Assembly: GCF_003443535.1 (NCBI RefSeq)
Contig: NZ_CP031947.1
Location: 1 to 64,000 of the forward strand
Direction: 5' to 3'
Source of the DNA: Ruegeria sp. AD91A
GTDB lineage: Bacteria > Pseudomonadota > Alphaproteobacteria > Rhodobacterales > Rhodobacteraceae
Length of the DNA stretch: 64,000 nt
This document shows, one piece after another, positions 42,880 to 51,822 of this stretch. A model generated the notes under the pieces. It was not told where the DNA came from. It worked only from the letters and a program-made list of their open reading frames with translations, and ran no database searches. A program made the position numbers and the translations under genes. Positions within the stretch are counted from its first letter, which is position 1. The number at the start of each line of letters is the position of its first letter.

Positions 42880-44145
42880 ATGTCGCGGCACTTTGAAAAT
42901 CCAGTCGGGACGACCGATCCCGTCGTCGCAGAAGCTCTTGCAAACGAGAAAAAGCGTCAGCAGAATCAAATTGAGCTGATCGCGTCCGAAAACATCGTCA
43001 GCCGTGCAGTGCTCGATGTCCTCGGACATGAGATGACCAACAAGACGCTTGAGGGGTATCCGGGTAACCGGTTCCACGGAGGTGGTCAGTTCGTCGACGT
43101 CGTCGAGCAAGCGGCAATCGACCGCGCCAAGGAATTGTTCGGGTGCGACTATGCCAACGTTCAGCCCCATTCCGGCAGCCAGGCGAACCTTGCTGTTTTC
43201 TTTCTGCTACTCAAGCCTGGCGACAAGGTCTTGTCGCTGGATCTGGCAGCTGGCGGTCACCTGAGTCACGGCCTGAAAGCCAACCTGTCGGGTCGCTGGT
43301 TCGAATCGCATCACTATGGTGTTGATGCCGACTCCGAAGTTATTGACTGCGATGCGCTGGAAAAACTGGCTGAGGAAATCCAGCCAAAGCTGTTGATCAC
43401 GGGTGGTTCTGCCTATCCGCGCGAAATCGACTTTGAGCGCATGGGGCAAATCGCGAAGAAGGTGGGCGCACATTTCCACGTGGACATGGCTCATATTGCC
43501 GGGCTTGTCGCCGCTGGCGCGCATCCCTCGCCTTTCCCACACGCTGACATTGTAACTTGCACCACGACAAAAACACTGCGTGGCCCGCGTGGCGGACTGA
43601 TCCTCACGAACAACGAGGACTGGTTCAAGAAGCTGCAGTCTGCGGTTTTCCCCGGCGTTCAGGGCTCGATCCACAGCCAGGTACTGGCAGCCAAAGCTGT
43701 TTGTCTCGCAGAAGCGCTTACGGACGAGTTCAAGGATTACGGAGCACAGGTTAAAGCCAACGCCGCCAAACTTGCAGAAACCTTGCAGACCCGGGGCTTG
43801 CGTATTGTTTCCGGTGGCACCGACACGCACCTGGTACTCGTGGATCTCAGCCCAAAGGGTATCACGGGCAAACGTGCTGAGGTCGTCCTGGAAAAGACCA
43901 ATATCACGGCAAACAAAAACGCGATCCCCAATGACAGCACACGTCCGACAGAATGGGTTGGGTTGCGTCTGGGCGTGAGCGCAGCCACGACCCGCGGAAT
44001 GAAGGAAGCCGAGTTCGAAGAGTTGGGCAATGTGATTGCGGACTTGATCGAAGCTGAGGCAGCAGGTGATGCTGACGCGACAGTCCTGCGCTGTAAAGCT
44101 ACAGTCGCCGTGTTGTGCGCGTCATTTCCCACCTATGCGGTGTAA
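42880..44145 (+). CDS. glyA: Serine hydroxymethyltransferase
   Basis: 421 residues. PLP enzyme interconverting serine plus tetrahydrofolate and glycine plus methylene-tetrahydrofolate. The N-terminal QNQIELIASENIVSRAV, GGHLSHG, and the PLP lysine in TTTKTLRGPRGG are all present. It ends AVLCASFPTYAV as the family does. GGAGGAGCCCGG precedes the ATG. It may be a second, catabolic copy, since it sits beside the demethylase that produces methylene-tetrahydrofolate and glycine-type products. Confidence 0.95.
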   Translation: MSRHFENPVGTTDPVVAEALANEKKRQQNQIELIASENIVSRAVLDVLGHEMTNKTLEGYPGNRFHGGGQFVDVVEQAAIDRAKELFGCDYANVQPHSGSQANLAVFFLLLKPGDKVLSLDLAAGGHLSHGLKANLSGRWFESHHYGVDADSEVIDCDALEKLAEEIQPKLLITGGSAYPREIDFERMGQIAKKVGAHFHVDMAHIAGLVAAGAHPSPFPHADIVTCTTTKTLRGPRGGLILTNNEDWFKKLQSAVFPGVQGSIHSQVLAAKAVCLAEALTDEFKDYGAQVKANAAKLAETLQTRGLRIVSGGTDTHLVLVDLSPKGITGKRAEVVLEKTNITANKNAIPNDSTRPTEWVGLRLGVSAATTRGMKEAEFEELGNVIADLIEAEAAGDADATVLRCKATVAVLCASFPTYAV

Positions 44146-44175
44146 ACACTCCTTGCCCGGAAATGGCCCAGTTCC

Positions 44176-44310
44176 TTACGCTGTGTCTGCGATCAAGCTC
44201 TCGTGGTGCAGGTCAAGCCGTTTTTTGATCCGCGCCACCATTGTCATCCCCGATCCGACCTCGTTCTGCCGGTTGAGCGGGTGCCTCGACGCCGATGATC
44301 CGGGTCAATC
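44176..44310 (-). mobile_element. IS1182-like transposase remnant
   Basis: The minus strand of the 336-base gap after glyA reads IIGVEAPAQPAE in one frame, then EVGSGMTMVARIKKRLDL, HHESLIADTA in another before a stop at 44176-44178. This follows the IS1182-group transposase core (VEATPA..., TMIDRVEERF, LIGDTAYG) with a frameshift and truncation. No ends or target duplication were seen. It is a dead relic. Confidence 0.5.
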
Positions 44311-44441
44311 CGGCAGTTTTCAAAGTAACTTAGGGTTACAGGGCATTTAACTGCGCTGGACCATTTGCGTGTGAGCGTCACCGCGGCGGCTACGAAAACT
44401 CGTGCCTGATTGTGTGTTCAGGCTGGACCCTATTGGCAAGT

Positions 44442-44466
44442 TTTGGCATATTCGTGCAATGCCAAA
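44442..44466. promoter_or_regulatory. Operator candidate before the DeoR-type gene
   Basis: TTTGGCAT at 44442-44449 and ATGCCAAA at 44459-44466 form a perfect inverted repeat with nine bases between, 15 bases before the ATG of the DeoR-type gene. It probably mediates autoregulation. A further TTGGCA lies just upstream at 44433. Confidence 0.5.
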
Positions 44467-44481
44467 CCATAGGGCCGGCCA

Positions 44482-45237
44482 ATGCTAGCACCCGAACGCC
44501 ACGCCATTATTCTGGAAGAAGTCTCGCGCCAACCCGCGGTCTCGATCCGATCTCTGACTGAACGGCTTGGTGTATCCCGGGAAACCGTGCGCAAAGATAT
44601 TGAACAGCTGGCTCAGGAGAACAAGCTTCATCAGGTGCGGGGCGGGGCGACCAGTGTGCGCAGGCAGGAACCTTCCATGGCCGACCGGTCCCAAACCAAC
44701 CCGGAGGGTAAGAAGCGGATTGGAGCCTATGTGGCCAGCGTAATCCCGGACGGGGCCAGCGTGATAGTTGACAATGGGTCAACGACACTGGCAGCGGCGC
44801 AGGCTTTGGCGACTGTGCGCCAGAATCTTACTATATATACCAACGACTTAACTATTGCTTCTGTGCTGGCACCAGCGGCCACCGAAGTCACGCTGCTGGG
44901 CGGGCGGCTGGATTTTTCAGAGAATGCTACGTTGGGTTTGGACACGCTCGACCACCTGTCGCGGTACAATGCGGAATATGCACTGATAGGGGTCGGCGGT
45001 GTGAGTTCTCGGGCATTGTTTACAGACTTTTCGCTAGAAGGTGCCAACCTGCGTCACATGATGATGGAACGGGCGCAGCGGCCACTGATTCTGGCGGATG
45101 GCAGCAAGTTCGATGTGGTTGGTCCGATCGCGATGAAACCGCTGCCGGTGAAAGCAGCACTGGTGGTGGATGAGGAGTTGCCAAATAGCATAGTTGGCGC
45201 GTTACAAAATCAACCCGTGGATATTGTGAAAGCGTAA
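44482..45237 (+). CDS. DeoR-family transcriptional regulator
   Basis: 251 residues. N-terminal helix-turn-helix with RHAIILEEVSRQPAVSIRSL, GVSRETVRKDIEQL and HQVRGGA; the sugar-isomerase-like sensor domain has IVDNGSTTLAAAQAL, TIYTNDLTIASVLA and LADGSKFDVVGP. These regulators usually repress a neighbouring catabolic gene and respond to a phosphorylated metabolite. The FAD/GcvT demethylase gene follows after 86 bases that carry another inverted repeat. Confidence 0.87.
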   Translation: MLAPERHAIILEEVSRQPAVSIRSLTERLGVSRETVRKDIEQLAQENKLHQVRGGATSVRRQEPSMADRSQTNPEGKKRIGAYVASVIPDGASVIVDNGSTTLAAAQALATVRQNLTIYTNDLTIASVLAPAATEVTLLGGRLDFSENATLGLDTLDHLSRYNAEYALIGVGGVSSRALFTDFSLEGANLRHMMMERAQRPLILADGSKFDVVGPIAMKPLPVKAALVVDEELPNSIVGALQNQPVDIVKA

Positions 45238-45264
45238 CGCAAAAATAAGAAAGCAGTTGCCAAA

Positions 45265-45281
45265 ATTTGCAAAGTGCAAAT
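45265..45281. promoter_or_regulatory. Operator candidate before the FAD/GcvT demethylase
   Basis: ATTTGCA-AAG-TGCAAAT is a perfect seven-base inverted repeat at 45265-45281, 43 bases before the ATG at 45324. TTGCCAAA overlaps it upstream and resembles the half-site before the DeoR-type gene, so the same regulator may bind both. Confidence 0.5.
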
Positions 45282-45323
45282 AGGGTGGAAGCAAATCCGA
45301 ATCCCTGAGTACGGAGCGAGCCG

Positions 45324-47786
45324 ATGGCTGACACCAAACTTCCGCACAGCGCACAATATGTCATTGTGGGAGGCGGTATCATTGGCTGCTCGGTTGCGTA
45401 TCATCTGACCAGGATGGGGCATCGTGACGTGGTGCTTCTGGAGCAGGGGCAGCTGAGCTGTGGCACCACATGGCATGCGGCCGGTCTGGTTGGTCAGTTG
45501 CGCAGCCAACCCGCGATGACCAACCTGATCCGCTATTCGACCGAGCTCTATTCGCAGCTTGAGGCAGAGACCGGGCTCGCGACAGGCTGGATGGAGTGTG
45601 GCTCGGTTACTGTTGCACGGACAGATGACCGTATGACCATGCTGCTGCGCACGGCTGCGGCGGCGCGGGCGCAGGGTGTCGAGGTTCAGGTCATCAGCGC
45701 ACAGGAAGCGCAGGACAAGTGGCCGGTAATGCAGGTGGATGATGTCAAGGGCGGGTTGTGGATGCCTGGGGACGGCAAGGCAAATCCGACCGATCTGACT
45801 CAATCGCTGGCCAAGGGCGCACGGATGGGCGGCGCAAAGGTGATCGAGGGCATAAAGGTCACCGATATCCTGACTGAGAATGGCGCGGTAAGCGGTGTGG
45901 TGACTGATCAGGGCACGATCAAGGCCGACGTCGTAGTCAATTGCGGTGGCCAATGGGCACGGCAACTTGGCAAGATGTGCGGCGTCAACGTTCCCATGCA
46001 TTCGGCCGAGCATATGTATATCGTGACTGAGCAGGTTGAGGGTGTGACCCCTAACCTGCCGGTGCTCCGCGATCCAGACGGTTACATCTATTTCAAGGAA
46101 GAAACCGGTGGCTTGGTGTTGGGTGGGTTCGAACCTGAGGCCAAGCCCTGGGCAATGAATGGAATACCTGACAAGTTCTTCTTCCAGTTGCTGCCCGATG
46201 ACTGGGACCAGTTCGAGATTCTTCTGAAAAACGCACTGGTCCGGGTGCCGCAGATGGCCGAAGCCGGCGTGCGCAAATTCTACAACGGCCCCGAGAGCTT
46301 TACGCCCGACAACAACTATCTGCTTGGAGAGGCCCCTGAACTGAAGAACTTCTTCATCGGCGCCGGGTTCAACTCGATGGGTATTGCCAGCGCCGGCGGG
46401 GCAGGGCGCGCTCTGGCAGAGTGGATTGTCGAGGGGGCTCCGACCTCGGACCTGTTTGCCGTTGATATCCGCCGGTTTGCCAGTTTCAACAACAACCCCA
46501 CTTGGCTGCATGACCGGGTCAAGGAAACTCTGGGACTTCATTACGCGATGCCCTGGCCGAACCGAGAGCTGGATTCGGCGCGTCCATTCCGACGTTCTGC
46601 CCTCTATGACCGTCTGGCTGCGAAGAATGCCGTATTTGGATCGAAAATGGGCTGGGAGAGGGTGAATTATTTTGCGCCTGAAGGTGAGGCGCCCGAGATT
46701 CATTACAGTTTTGGCCGTCAGAACTGGCATGACGCGGTTGCCACTGAGCATAAGAATACCCGCGAGGGGGTTTCGGTCTTTGACCAGAGCTCGTTTGCCA
46801 AGCTCCTGGTTCAAGGTCGCGATGCCTGTGCCCAGCTAAACCGGATTTGTGCGGCCAATGTGGATGTGCCGGTGGGTCACACAATCTACACTGGCCTGCT
46901 GAATGAGCGCGGCGGGTATGAATCTGATCTGACCGTGCTGCGCCTGAAGGATCAGGAGTTCATGCTGATCACGGGCTCGGCACAGGCTGTGCATGATGCG
47001 GATTGGATACGCAGGAATTTCGTCGAGGATGCACACGCATTCCTGACGGATGTCACTTCGGCCTGGTCAGTGCTGGCCGTGATGGGGCCAAAGTCTCGCG
47101 ACGTGCTCCGCAAGCTGACCAAAGCTGACCTGTCCAATGCCGGTTCCCCATTTGCCGCGGTACAGGAGATTGACCTGGGTTACGCCACCGTGTTGGCAAA
47201 TCGCATGACCTATGTAGGCGAACTGGGTTGGGAACTGGTGGTTCCGGTTGAATTCACCATCGGTGTCTATGAAGACCTGATGTGCGCCGGAGCAGAGCAC
47301 GGCATTCGCGACGCCGGATATTATGCGCTGGAGGGGCTGCGGCTGGAAAAGGGATACCGCGCCTGGAGCCGTGAATTGACCCCCGGTATCACACCGTTGC
47401 AGGCGGGGCTGAGTTTTGCGGTCGATTTCGAAAAGCCGGGCGGCTTTATCGGGAGAGAGGCGCTGCTGGCTGCGAAAGAAGACCCCAGTCACCTGAAAAC
47501 CCGCATTGTTCAGCTGGTGCTGGATGATGGCGCACAGCAGCTTTGGGGCGGCGAGGCCGTCCTGTGTAACGGCGTTGAAATCGGAGAAGTTCGTTCAGCG
47601 GCGTATGGCCATACGCTGGGGGCAGCGGTAGCTTTATGCCAGCTTGACGCTCCGGAACGCATCACATTGGAATATATCCTGAACGGCGGTTTCGAGATTG
47701 ATCTTGCCGGAACCAGATTTTCAGCAACAGCCCATTTAAGAAGCCCATATGATTTCGGGAACGAACGACCCAAGATGGACGGCTAG
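45324..47786 (+). CDS. FAD-dependent demethylase with GcvT domain (dimethylglycine/sarcosine dehydrogenase type)
   Basis: 820 residues. The N-terminal DAO-type FAD domain has VIVGGGIIGCSVAYHLTRMG and TTWHAAGLVGQLRSQPAMT. The C-terminal half is a GcvT aminomethyltransferase fold with FDQSSFAKLLVQGRDACAQLN, NERGGYESDLTV and YVGELGWELVVP. Such enzymes remove N-methyl groups from dimethylglycine, sarcosine or related amines and pass formaldehyde to tetrahydrofolate. The exact substrate is not determined. Nearby glyA could use the methylene-tetrahydrofolate. It is probably controlled by the DeoR-type gene upstream. Confidence 0.88.
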   Translation: MADTKLPHSAQYVIVGGGIIGCSVAYHLTRMGHRDVVLLEQGQLSCGTTWHAAGLVGQLRSQPAMTNLIRYSTELYSQLEAETGLATGWMECGSVTVARTDDRMTMLLRTAAAARAQGVEVQVISAQEAQDKWPVMQVDDVKGGLWMPGDGKANPTDLTQSLAKGARMGGAKVIEGIKVTDILTENGAVSGVVTDQGTIKADVVVNCGGQWARQLGKMCGVNVPMHSAEHMYIVTEQVEGVTPNLPVLRDPDGYIYFKEETGGLVLGGFEPEAKPWAMNGIPDKFFFQLLPDDWDQFEILLKNALVRVPQMAEAGVRKFYNGPESFTPDNNYLLGEAPELKNFFIGAGFNSMGIASAGGAGRALAEWIVEGAPTSDLFAVDIRRFASFNNNPTWLHDRVKETLGLHYAMPWPNRELDSARPFRRSALYDRLAAKNAVFGSKMGWERVNYFAPEGEAPEIHYSFGRQNWHDAVATEHKNTREGVSVFDQSSFAKLLVQGRDACAQLNRICAANVDVPVGHTIYTGLLNERGGYESDLTVLRLKDQEFMLITGSAQAVHDADWIRRNFVEDAHAFLTDVTSAWSVLAVMGPKSRDVLRKLTKADLSNAGSPFAAVQEIDLGYATVLANRMTYVGELGWELVVPVEFTIGVYEDLMCAGAEHGIRDAGYYALEGLRLEKGYRAWSRELTPGITPLQAGLSFAVDFEKPGGFIGREALLAAKEDPSHLKTRIVQLVLDDGAQQLWGGEAVLCNGVEIGEVRSAAYGHTLGAAVALCQLDAPERITLEYILNGGFEIDLAGTRFSATAHLRSPYDFGNERPKMDG

Positions 47787-47982
47787 GTTCCGATGGTAAC
47801 CGACTGGCCTAAATCCAGATGAAACACTGTTCTGTCATCAAACCTGACACGGCGCATGTCACGGATATCAGCACTTTTGTGCTGGGATGGATTGCCGTTG
47901 GATCAGCTTTCGTTGGGGTTGGCCTATCTGAGAGCCGAACTGTAATGAAAGAAAAAAAACTTGCCTATATCGTCGAGCCACT

Positions 47983-48822
47983 ATGACAATACAGGCAGTT
48001 CTCATCGTATTGACCGCAGCCGTGTTGCACGCGCTCTGGAATGCAGTTGTCAAAGGCGCGCCCGACAAAGCCGTGGTTTTGGGGCTGGTGTCGCTTGGCC
48101 ACGCTGTGCCTGCGTTGATTGCGTTGCCTTTTGTCGGGTTGCCGGTTTGGGCAGCTGTCCCCTTCATCATCGGTTCGACCCTGATTCACTGGGGTTACTA
48201 TTGGTTTCTCAACACCGCGTACAAGCACGGTGACCTGTCGGTAGTGTACCCAATCTCACGCGGGATGACGCCAATCCTGGTTACGGTGGGTGCTATCATT
48301 TTTGCGGGTGAGTTTCTGCCGCCGATCGCATGGGCCGGTATTGTCTGCATCTCGGTTGGGATCGGGTGTCTTTCCTTGGCCGGGCTGGGCAGAAACACAA
48401 ACTGGATCGCCGTAGCGGCCGCGTTTGGCACGGGTCTGATGATTGCGTCCTATTCGATCGTGGATGGTATCGGTATCCGGCTTTCCGGAAATACGTTGGG
48501 ATACATTGCAGCATTGTTCGTTGCCGAGATTATTGTTGCCGGGTTTATCTTCACGACCAGATGGCAGCGTTTCGTTGCACTGCCCAAGCGCTATGTCTGG
48601 GCGGGTCTGACAGGCGGCGTCATCTCTGGGCTGGCGTACGGGTTGGTACTCTATGCCAAGACCATTGCGCCCTTGGGCGTGGTATCCGCCCTCCGGGAAA
48701 GCTCAGTTATCTTTGCGTCGCTTATTGGTGTGATGTGGTTTGGTGAGGGGCCAAAATCCAACAGGCTTCTTGCAGCGACCATCGTCGCGATCGGAATAGT
48801 AATCCTTGCAATGACACGTTGA
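47983..48822 (+). CDS. EamA/DMT-superfamily transporter
   Basis: 279 residues with ten predicted membrane spans in two EamA repeats: AAVLHALWNAVVKGAPDKAVV at the start, VYPISRGMTPILVT in the middle and SALRESSVIFASLIGVMWFGE near the end, as in the RhaT/YedA-like group. The substrate is unknown. No obvious ribosome site precedes the ATG. It is the last gene before a 732-base gap. Confidence 0.85.
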   Translation: MTIQAVLIVLTAAVLHALWNAVVKGAPDKAVVLGLVSLGHAVPALIALPFVGLPVWAAVPFIIGSTLIHWGYYWFLNTAYKHGDLSVVYPISRGMTPILVTVGAIIFAGEFLPPIAWAGIVCISVGIGCLSLAGLGRNTNWIAVAAAFGTGLMIASYSIVDGIGIRLSGNTLGYIAALFVAEIIVAGFIFTTRWQRFVALPKRYVWAGLTGGVISGLAYGLVLYAKTIAPLGVVSALRESSVIFASLIGVMWFGEGPKSNRLLAATIVAIGIVILAMTR

Positions 48823-49554
48823 GCGTCCTTCGGGGCATCGAAGAAAAGTTTGCGGAATTCAGACCCTGAAACATGCCTGAGTGTTCTGCTGATCGTCATA
48901 AGCCAGTTCCGCAATGATTTGGTGGGGTAGGGCGGTTTCGGTTGGGTGGCGGACGGCCCAAGCCGCGAAGACCTTGGGGAAACGTGGTTGGTTTTGCCCG
49001 CCGTTTTGCCGCCAACAAGCCTGTTGAGCCAGCCGGGTATCCCTTTTTGTCCCAGCCTCAATGAAAAGACAAAGCTTGAAAGATGTCTTGGATGATACGG
49101 AAGCCGAACGCTCTGAACGCAGCGGTTTTTAACTCGCCTTTGGTAATCCGGAAGAGCCGACGAACCGGATGTCAGACCTCAGATTGCCTTCGCGGCAGTC
49201 CAGTTTGTCCATTCTCTGTACGAAACCATACCGGCTGGCCGCAATTGGTGCCTGCACGCTGCATGTACACTTGGATATGGATTAAAACGGGGAAGATGCG
49301 CCGATAGGGATACGTTCGGAATAATGGACCATGAGATCGCACAAAAGCAAAAACCAGGTTCGTGAATTCGCCCTGTTCGGCCTGACGCCTTGCCAATTTC
49401 ACCTATAGGTAATGCTTATGACATCGAAGATATAATCGATTTTTATTGGCGTTTTTATCTGTCAAACTGCTGTCAAACAATCGGTGCATAATAATCGAGT
49501 TCGAACGCCGCGTAAGAATGGCGAAAACAACATAATTACCAACAGAGGATCACA
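48823..49554. other. Long intergenic region before the aminoethylphosphonate operon
   Basis: No gene is supported in these 732 bases. Short frames exist on both strands but lack ribosome sites or recognisable families; they may include decayed coding DNA. The last 170 bases are AT rich and carry the LysR-type box at 49405 and the promoter of the binding-protein gene. The start of that gene has CAGAGGATCACA just upstream. Confidence 0.5.
49405..49419. promoter_or_regulatory. LysR-type box candidate, aminoethylphosphonate importer promoter
   Basis: ATAGG-TAATG-CTTAT is an imperfect dyad that meets the LysR T-N11-A rule. The same ATAGG-N5-CTTAT is found at 54780-54794 between the LysR gene and phnW. 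It lies 136 bases before the binding-protein gene. Confidence 0.5.
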
Positions 49555-50574
49555 ATGAAACACACGACATCATTTCTCGCGGCTCTGACTATAGGTGCGC
49601 TAACGGCAACGGTTGCGGCATCGGAAACTGAATTGACAGTTTATACCGCAGTCGAGGCGGAAGACTTGGCCCGGTACGCCGAAACTTTCAATCAAAGTCA
49701 CCCTGATATCAAGATCAATTGGGTTCGCGACTCGACCGGCATCATTACGGCGAAATTGCTGGCAGAACGTGATAATCCGCAGGCAGACGTTGTTTGGGGC
49801 CTGGCCGCCACGTCGCTGCTGCTGCTGAAATCAGAAGGTATGTTGGAGCCTTATGCGCCGGCTGGTGTGGAAAAGCTGGACAAAAAATTTGTTGATGGCG
49901 ACAACCCCCCTGCCTGGGTCGGTATGGACGCCTGGGTTGCTTCCGTCTGCTACAATACAGTCGAGGCCGAGAAGGCCGGGTTGACCCCGCCGACTTCCTG
50001 GAAGGATCTCACCGACCCAATGTACAAAGATCAGGTGATCATGCCCAACCCGAATTCATCGGGTACAGGGTTCCTCGATGTGTCCAGCTGGTTGCAGATG
50101 TTCGGTGAAGAAGGTGGTTGGGAATACATGGATGCGCTGCACGAGAACATTGCACGGTACACCCATTCAGGTTCAAAACCTTGCAAGTTGGCGGCAGCAG
50201 GCGAGATCCCTATCGGCATCTCTTTCGCGTTCCGCGGGGCAAAATCCAAAGCCGACGGCGCGCCGCTTGAGATCATCGTGCCTTCTGAAGGCGTAGGCTG
50301 GGACATGGAAGCCACCGCAATTGTCGCTGGCACTGCAAATCTGGAGGCCGCACAGAAGCTGGTGGACTTCACGGTCACCAAGGAAGCCAACGAGATGTAC
50401 AACACCGGCTATGCCGTCGTGGCTTATCCAGGTGTTGCAAAGCCGGTTGAGCACTTCCCAGACGGTCTGCTGGATGCAATGATCGAAAACGATTTTGAGT
50501 TTGCCGCCAATAATCGCGCGGCAATCCTGAAGGAATGGCAGTCTCGCTATGACGGAAAGTCGGAAGCGAAGTAA
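49555..50574 (+). CDS. 2-aminoethylphosphonate ABC transporter substrate-binding protein
   Basis: 339 residues; signal peptide MKHTTSFLAALTIGALTATVAA. A type II, iron-type-like binding fold starts TELTVYTAVEAEDLARYAETF and has IKINWVRDSTGIITAKLLAERD. This family occurs with phosphonate genes and binds 2-aminoethylphosphonate. The importer genes and the PhnW/PhnA/PhnY enzymes downstream support the substrate. Confidence 0.87.
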   Translation: MKHTTSFLAALTIGALTATVAASETELTVYTAVEAEDLARYAETFNQSHPDIKINWVRDSTGIITAKLLAERDNPQADVVWGLAATSLLLLKSEGMLEPYAPAGVEKLDKKFVDGDNPPAWVGMDAWVASVCYNTVEAEKAGLTPPTSWKDLTDPMYKDQVIMPNPNSSGTGFLDVSSWLQMFGEEGGWEYMDALHENIARYTHSGSKPCKLAAAGEIPIGISFAFRGAKSKADGAPLEIIVPSEGVGWDMEATAIVAGTANLEAAQKLVDFTVTKEANEMYNTGYAVVAYPGVAKPVEHFPDGLLDAMIENDFEFAANNRAAILKEWQSRYDGKSEAK

Positions 50575-50706
50575 TCCCTTTAGCAGGAGAGGCTTTTGTG
50601 CCTCTTCTGCACACCAGTTTCTTGTTCCCCAACAAACAACTTACTCACCCGGTTCAAACCGGCCAGGATCGGCCGTGCCCGAGGTGCAGATGTGAGGACC
50701 TCTCCC

Positions 50707-51822
50707 GTGCTTCAGAAAACACCACCCGGTGAACTGTATCTCAGCATCCAGAATTTGTGGAAGGCGTTCGGCAGCTTTCTGGCGCTCAAGGACATCTCTC
50801 TTGAAATCAATGAAGGGGAATTTGTCTGCTTTCTAGGCCCGTCCGGTTGCGGTAAGACCACTCTTTTGCGGGCGATTGCCGGATTGGATTTGCAGACAAA
50901 GGGTACGGTCATGCAGGATGGCAAGGACGTATCCAATCTCCCCCCGTCCGAACGGGATTTCGGGATTGTGTTTCAGTCCTACGCTCTGTTCCCGAACCTG
51001 ACGATTGAAAAGAACATCGCCTTTGGCCTTGAAAACACCGGCCGCAGCAAATCGGATATCGCTGTTCGGGTAAACGAACTCTTGAATCTGGTTGGTTTGC
51101 CGGAACAGGGCAAGAAATATCCAGCGCAATTGTCAGGTGGTCAGCAGCAACGGATTGCACTGGCCCGCGCCATCGCGACCAACCCGGGTCTTTTGCTTCT
51201 GGATGAGCCGTTATCGGCGCTGGACGCCAAAGTGCGCGTTCATCTGCGGCATGAGATCAAGGAGTTGCAGCGAAAGCTGGGTGTGACCACCGTGATGGTG
51301 ACCCACGATCAGGAAGAAGCGCTGGCCATGGCAGACCGGATCGTGGTCATGAATCATGGTGTGATCGAACAGGTGGGGCCTCCCACCGAAATCTACCGGG
51401 AGCCGGCCAATCTGTTTGTCGCCGACTTTATCGGTGAAATGAACCAGATCCGGTCGCAGGTTACCAAAGGCGGACGATTGAGCGTCGGGGAAAAGACCTT
51501 TGCCTGCCTTAGCCACAAATTCAACGATGGGACCCCGATCATCGCAGCTATTCGACCCGAAGATATCATCCCTCATGAAGCTGGTTACCTGGACACAGGT
51601 GGCAATCGGAACTGCATAGAGGTCACGCTTGATGAGATGGAGTTCCTGGGTTCGTTCTGGCGCTGCCGATTGAACAACGAGAGGTTCGGATCATCGGAAC
51701 TAATCGCGGATTTCTCGATCAACGCTGTACGTCGTCTTGAGCTGGAAGAAGGGCGCAGCATGGTGATTGAGCTCCCCGAAAACCGCCTTATGGCTTTTGA
51801 CGTCCCGGAGGCTGAGGCATGA
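50707..51822 (+). CDS. 2-aminoethylphosphonate ABC transporter ATPase
   Basis: About 371 residues. Walker A GPSGCGKTT, Q-loop VFQSYALFPNLT, signature LSGGQQQR, Walker B LLLDEPLSALD and H-loop VTHDQEEA; the C-terminal part is a TOBE-like regulatory domain. The start is uncertain: GTG 50707 has GAGGA eight bases upstream, and GTG 50692 is also possible. Earlier in-frame starts look spurious. It overlaps the permease gene by four bases. Confidence 0.87.
   Translation: MLQKTPPGELYLSIQNLWKAFGSFLALKDISLEINEGEFVCFLGPSGCGKTTLLRAIAGLDLQTKGTVMQDGKDVSNLPPSERDFGIVFQSYALFPNLTIEKNIAFGLENTGRSKSDIAVRVNELLNLVGLPEQGKKYPAQLSGGQQQRIALARAIATNPGLLLLDEPLSALDAKVRVHLRHEIKELQRKLGVTTVMVTHDQEEALAMADRIVVMNHGVIEQVGPPTEIYREPANLFVADFIGEMNQIRSQVTKGGRLSVGEKTFACLSHKFNDGTPIIAAIRPEDIIPHEAGYLDTGGNRNCIEVTLDEMEFLGSFWRCRLNNERFGSSELIADFSINAVRRLELEEGRSMVIELPENRLMAFDVPEAEA

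Noticed and set aside
45210..46814. Open frame of 534 codons on the minus strand opposite the FAD/GcvT demethylase
   Set aside because: Antisense shadow; the plus-strand frame has complete FAD and GcvT motifs.
48651..49061. 136-codon minus-strand frame overlapping the end of the EamA gene
   Set aside because: Overlaps a well-supported membrane protein; composition looks like a shadow and no homologue was recognised.
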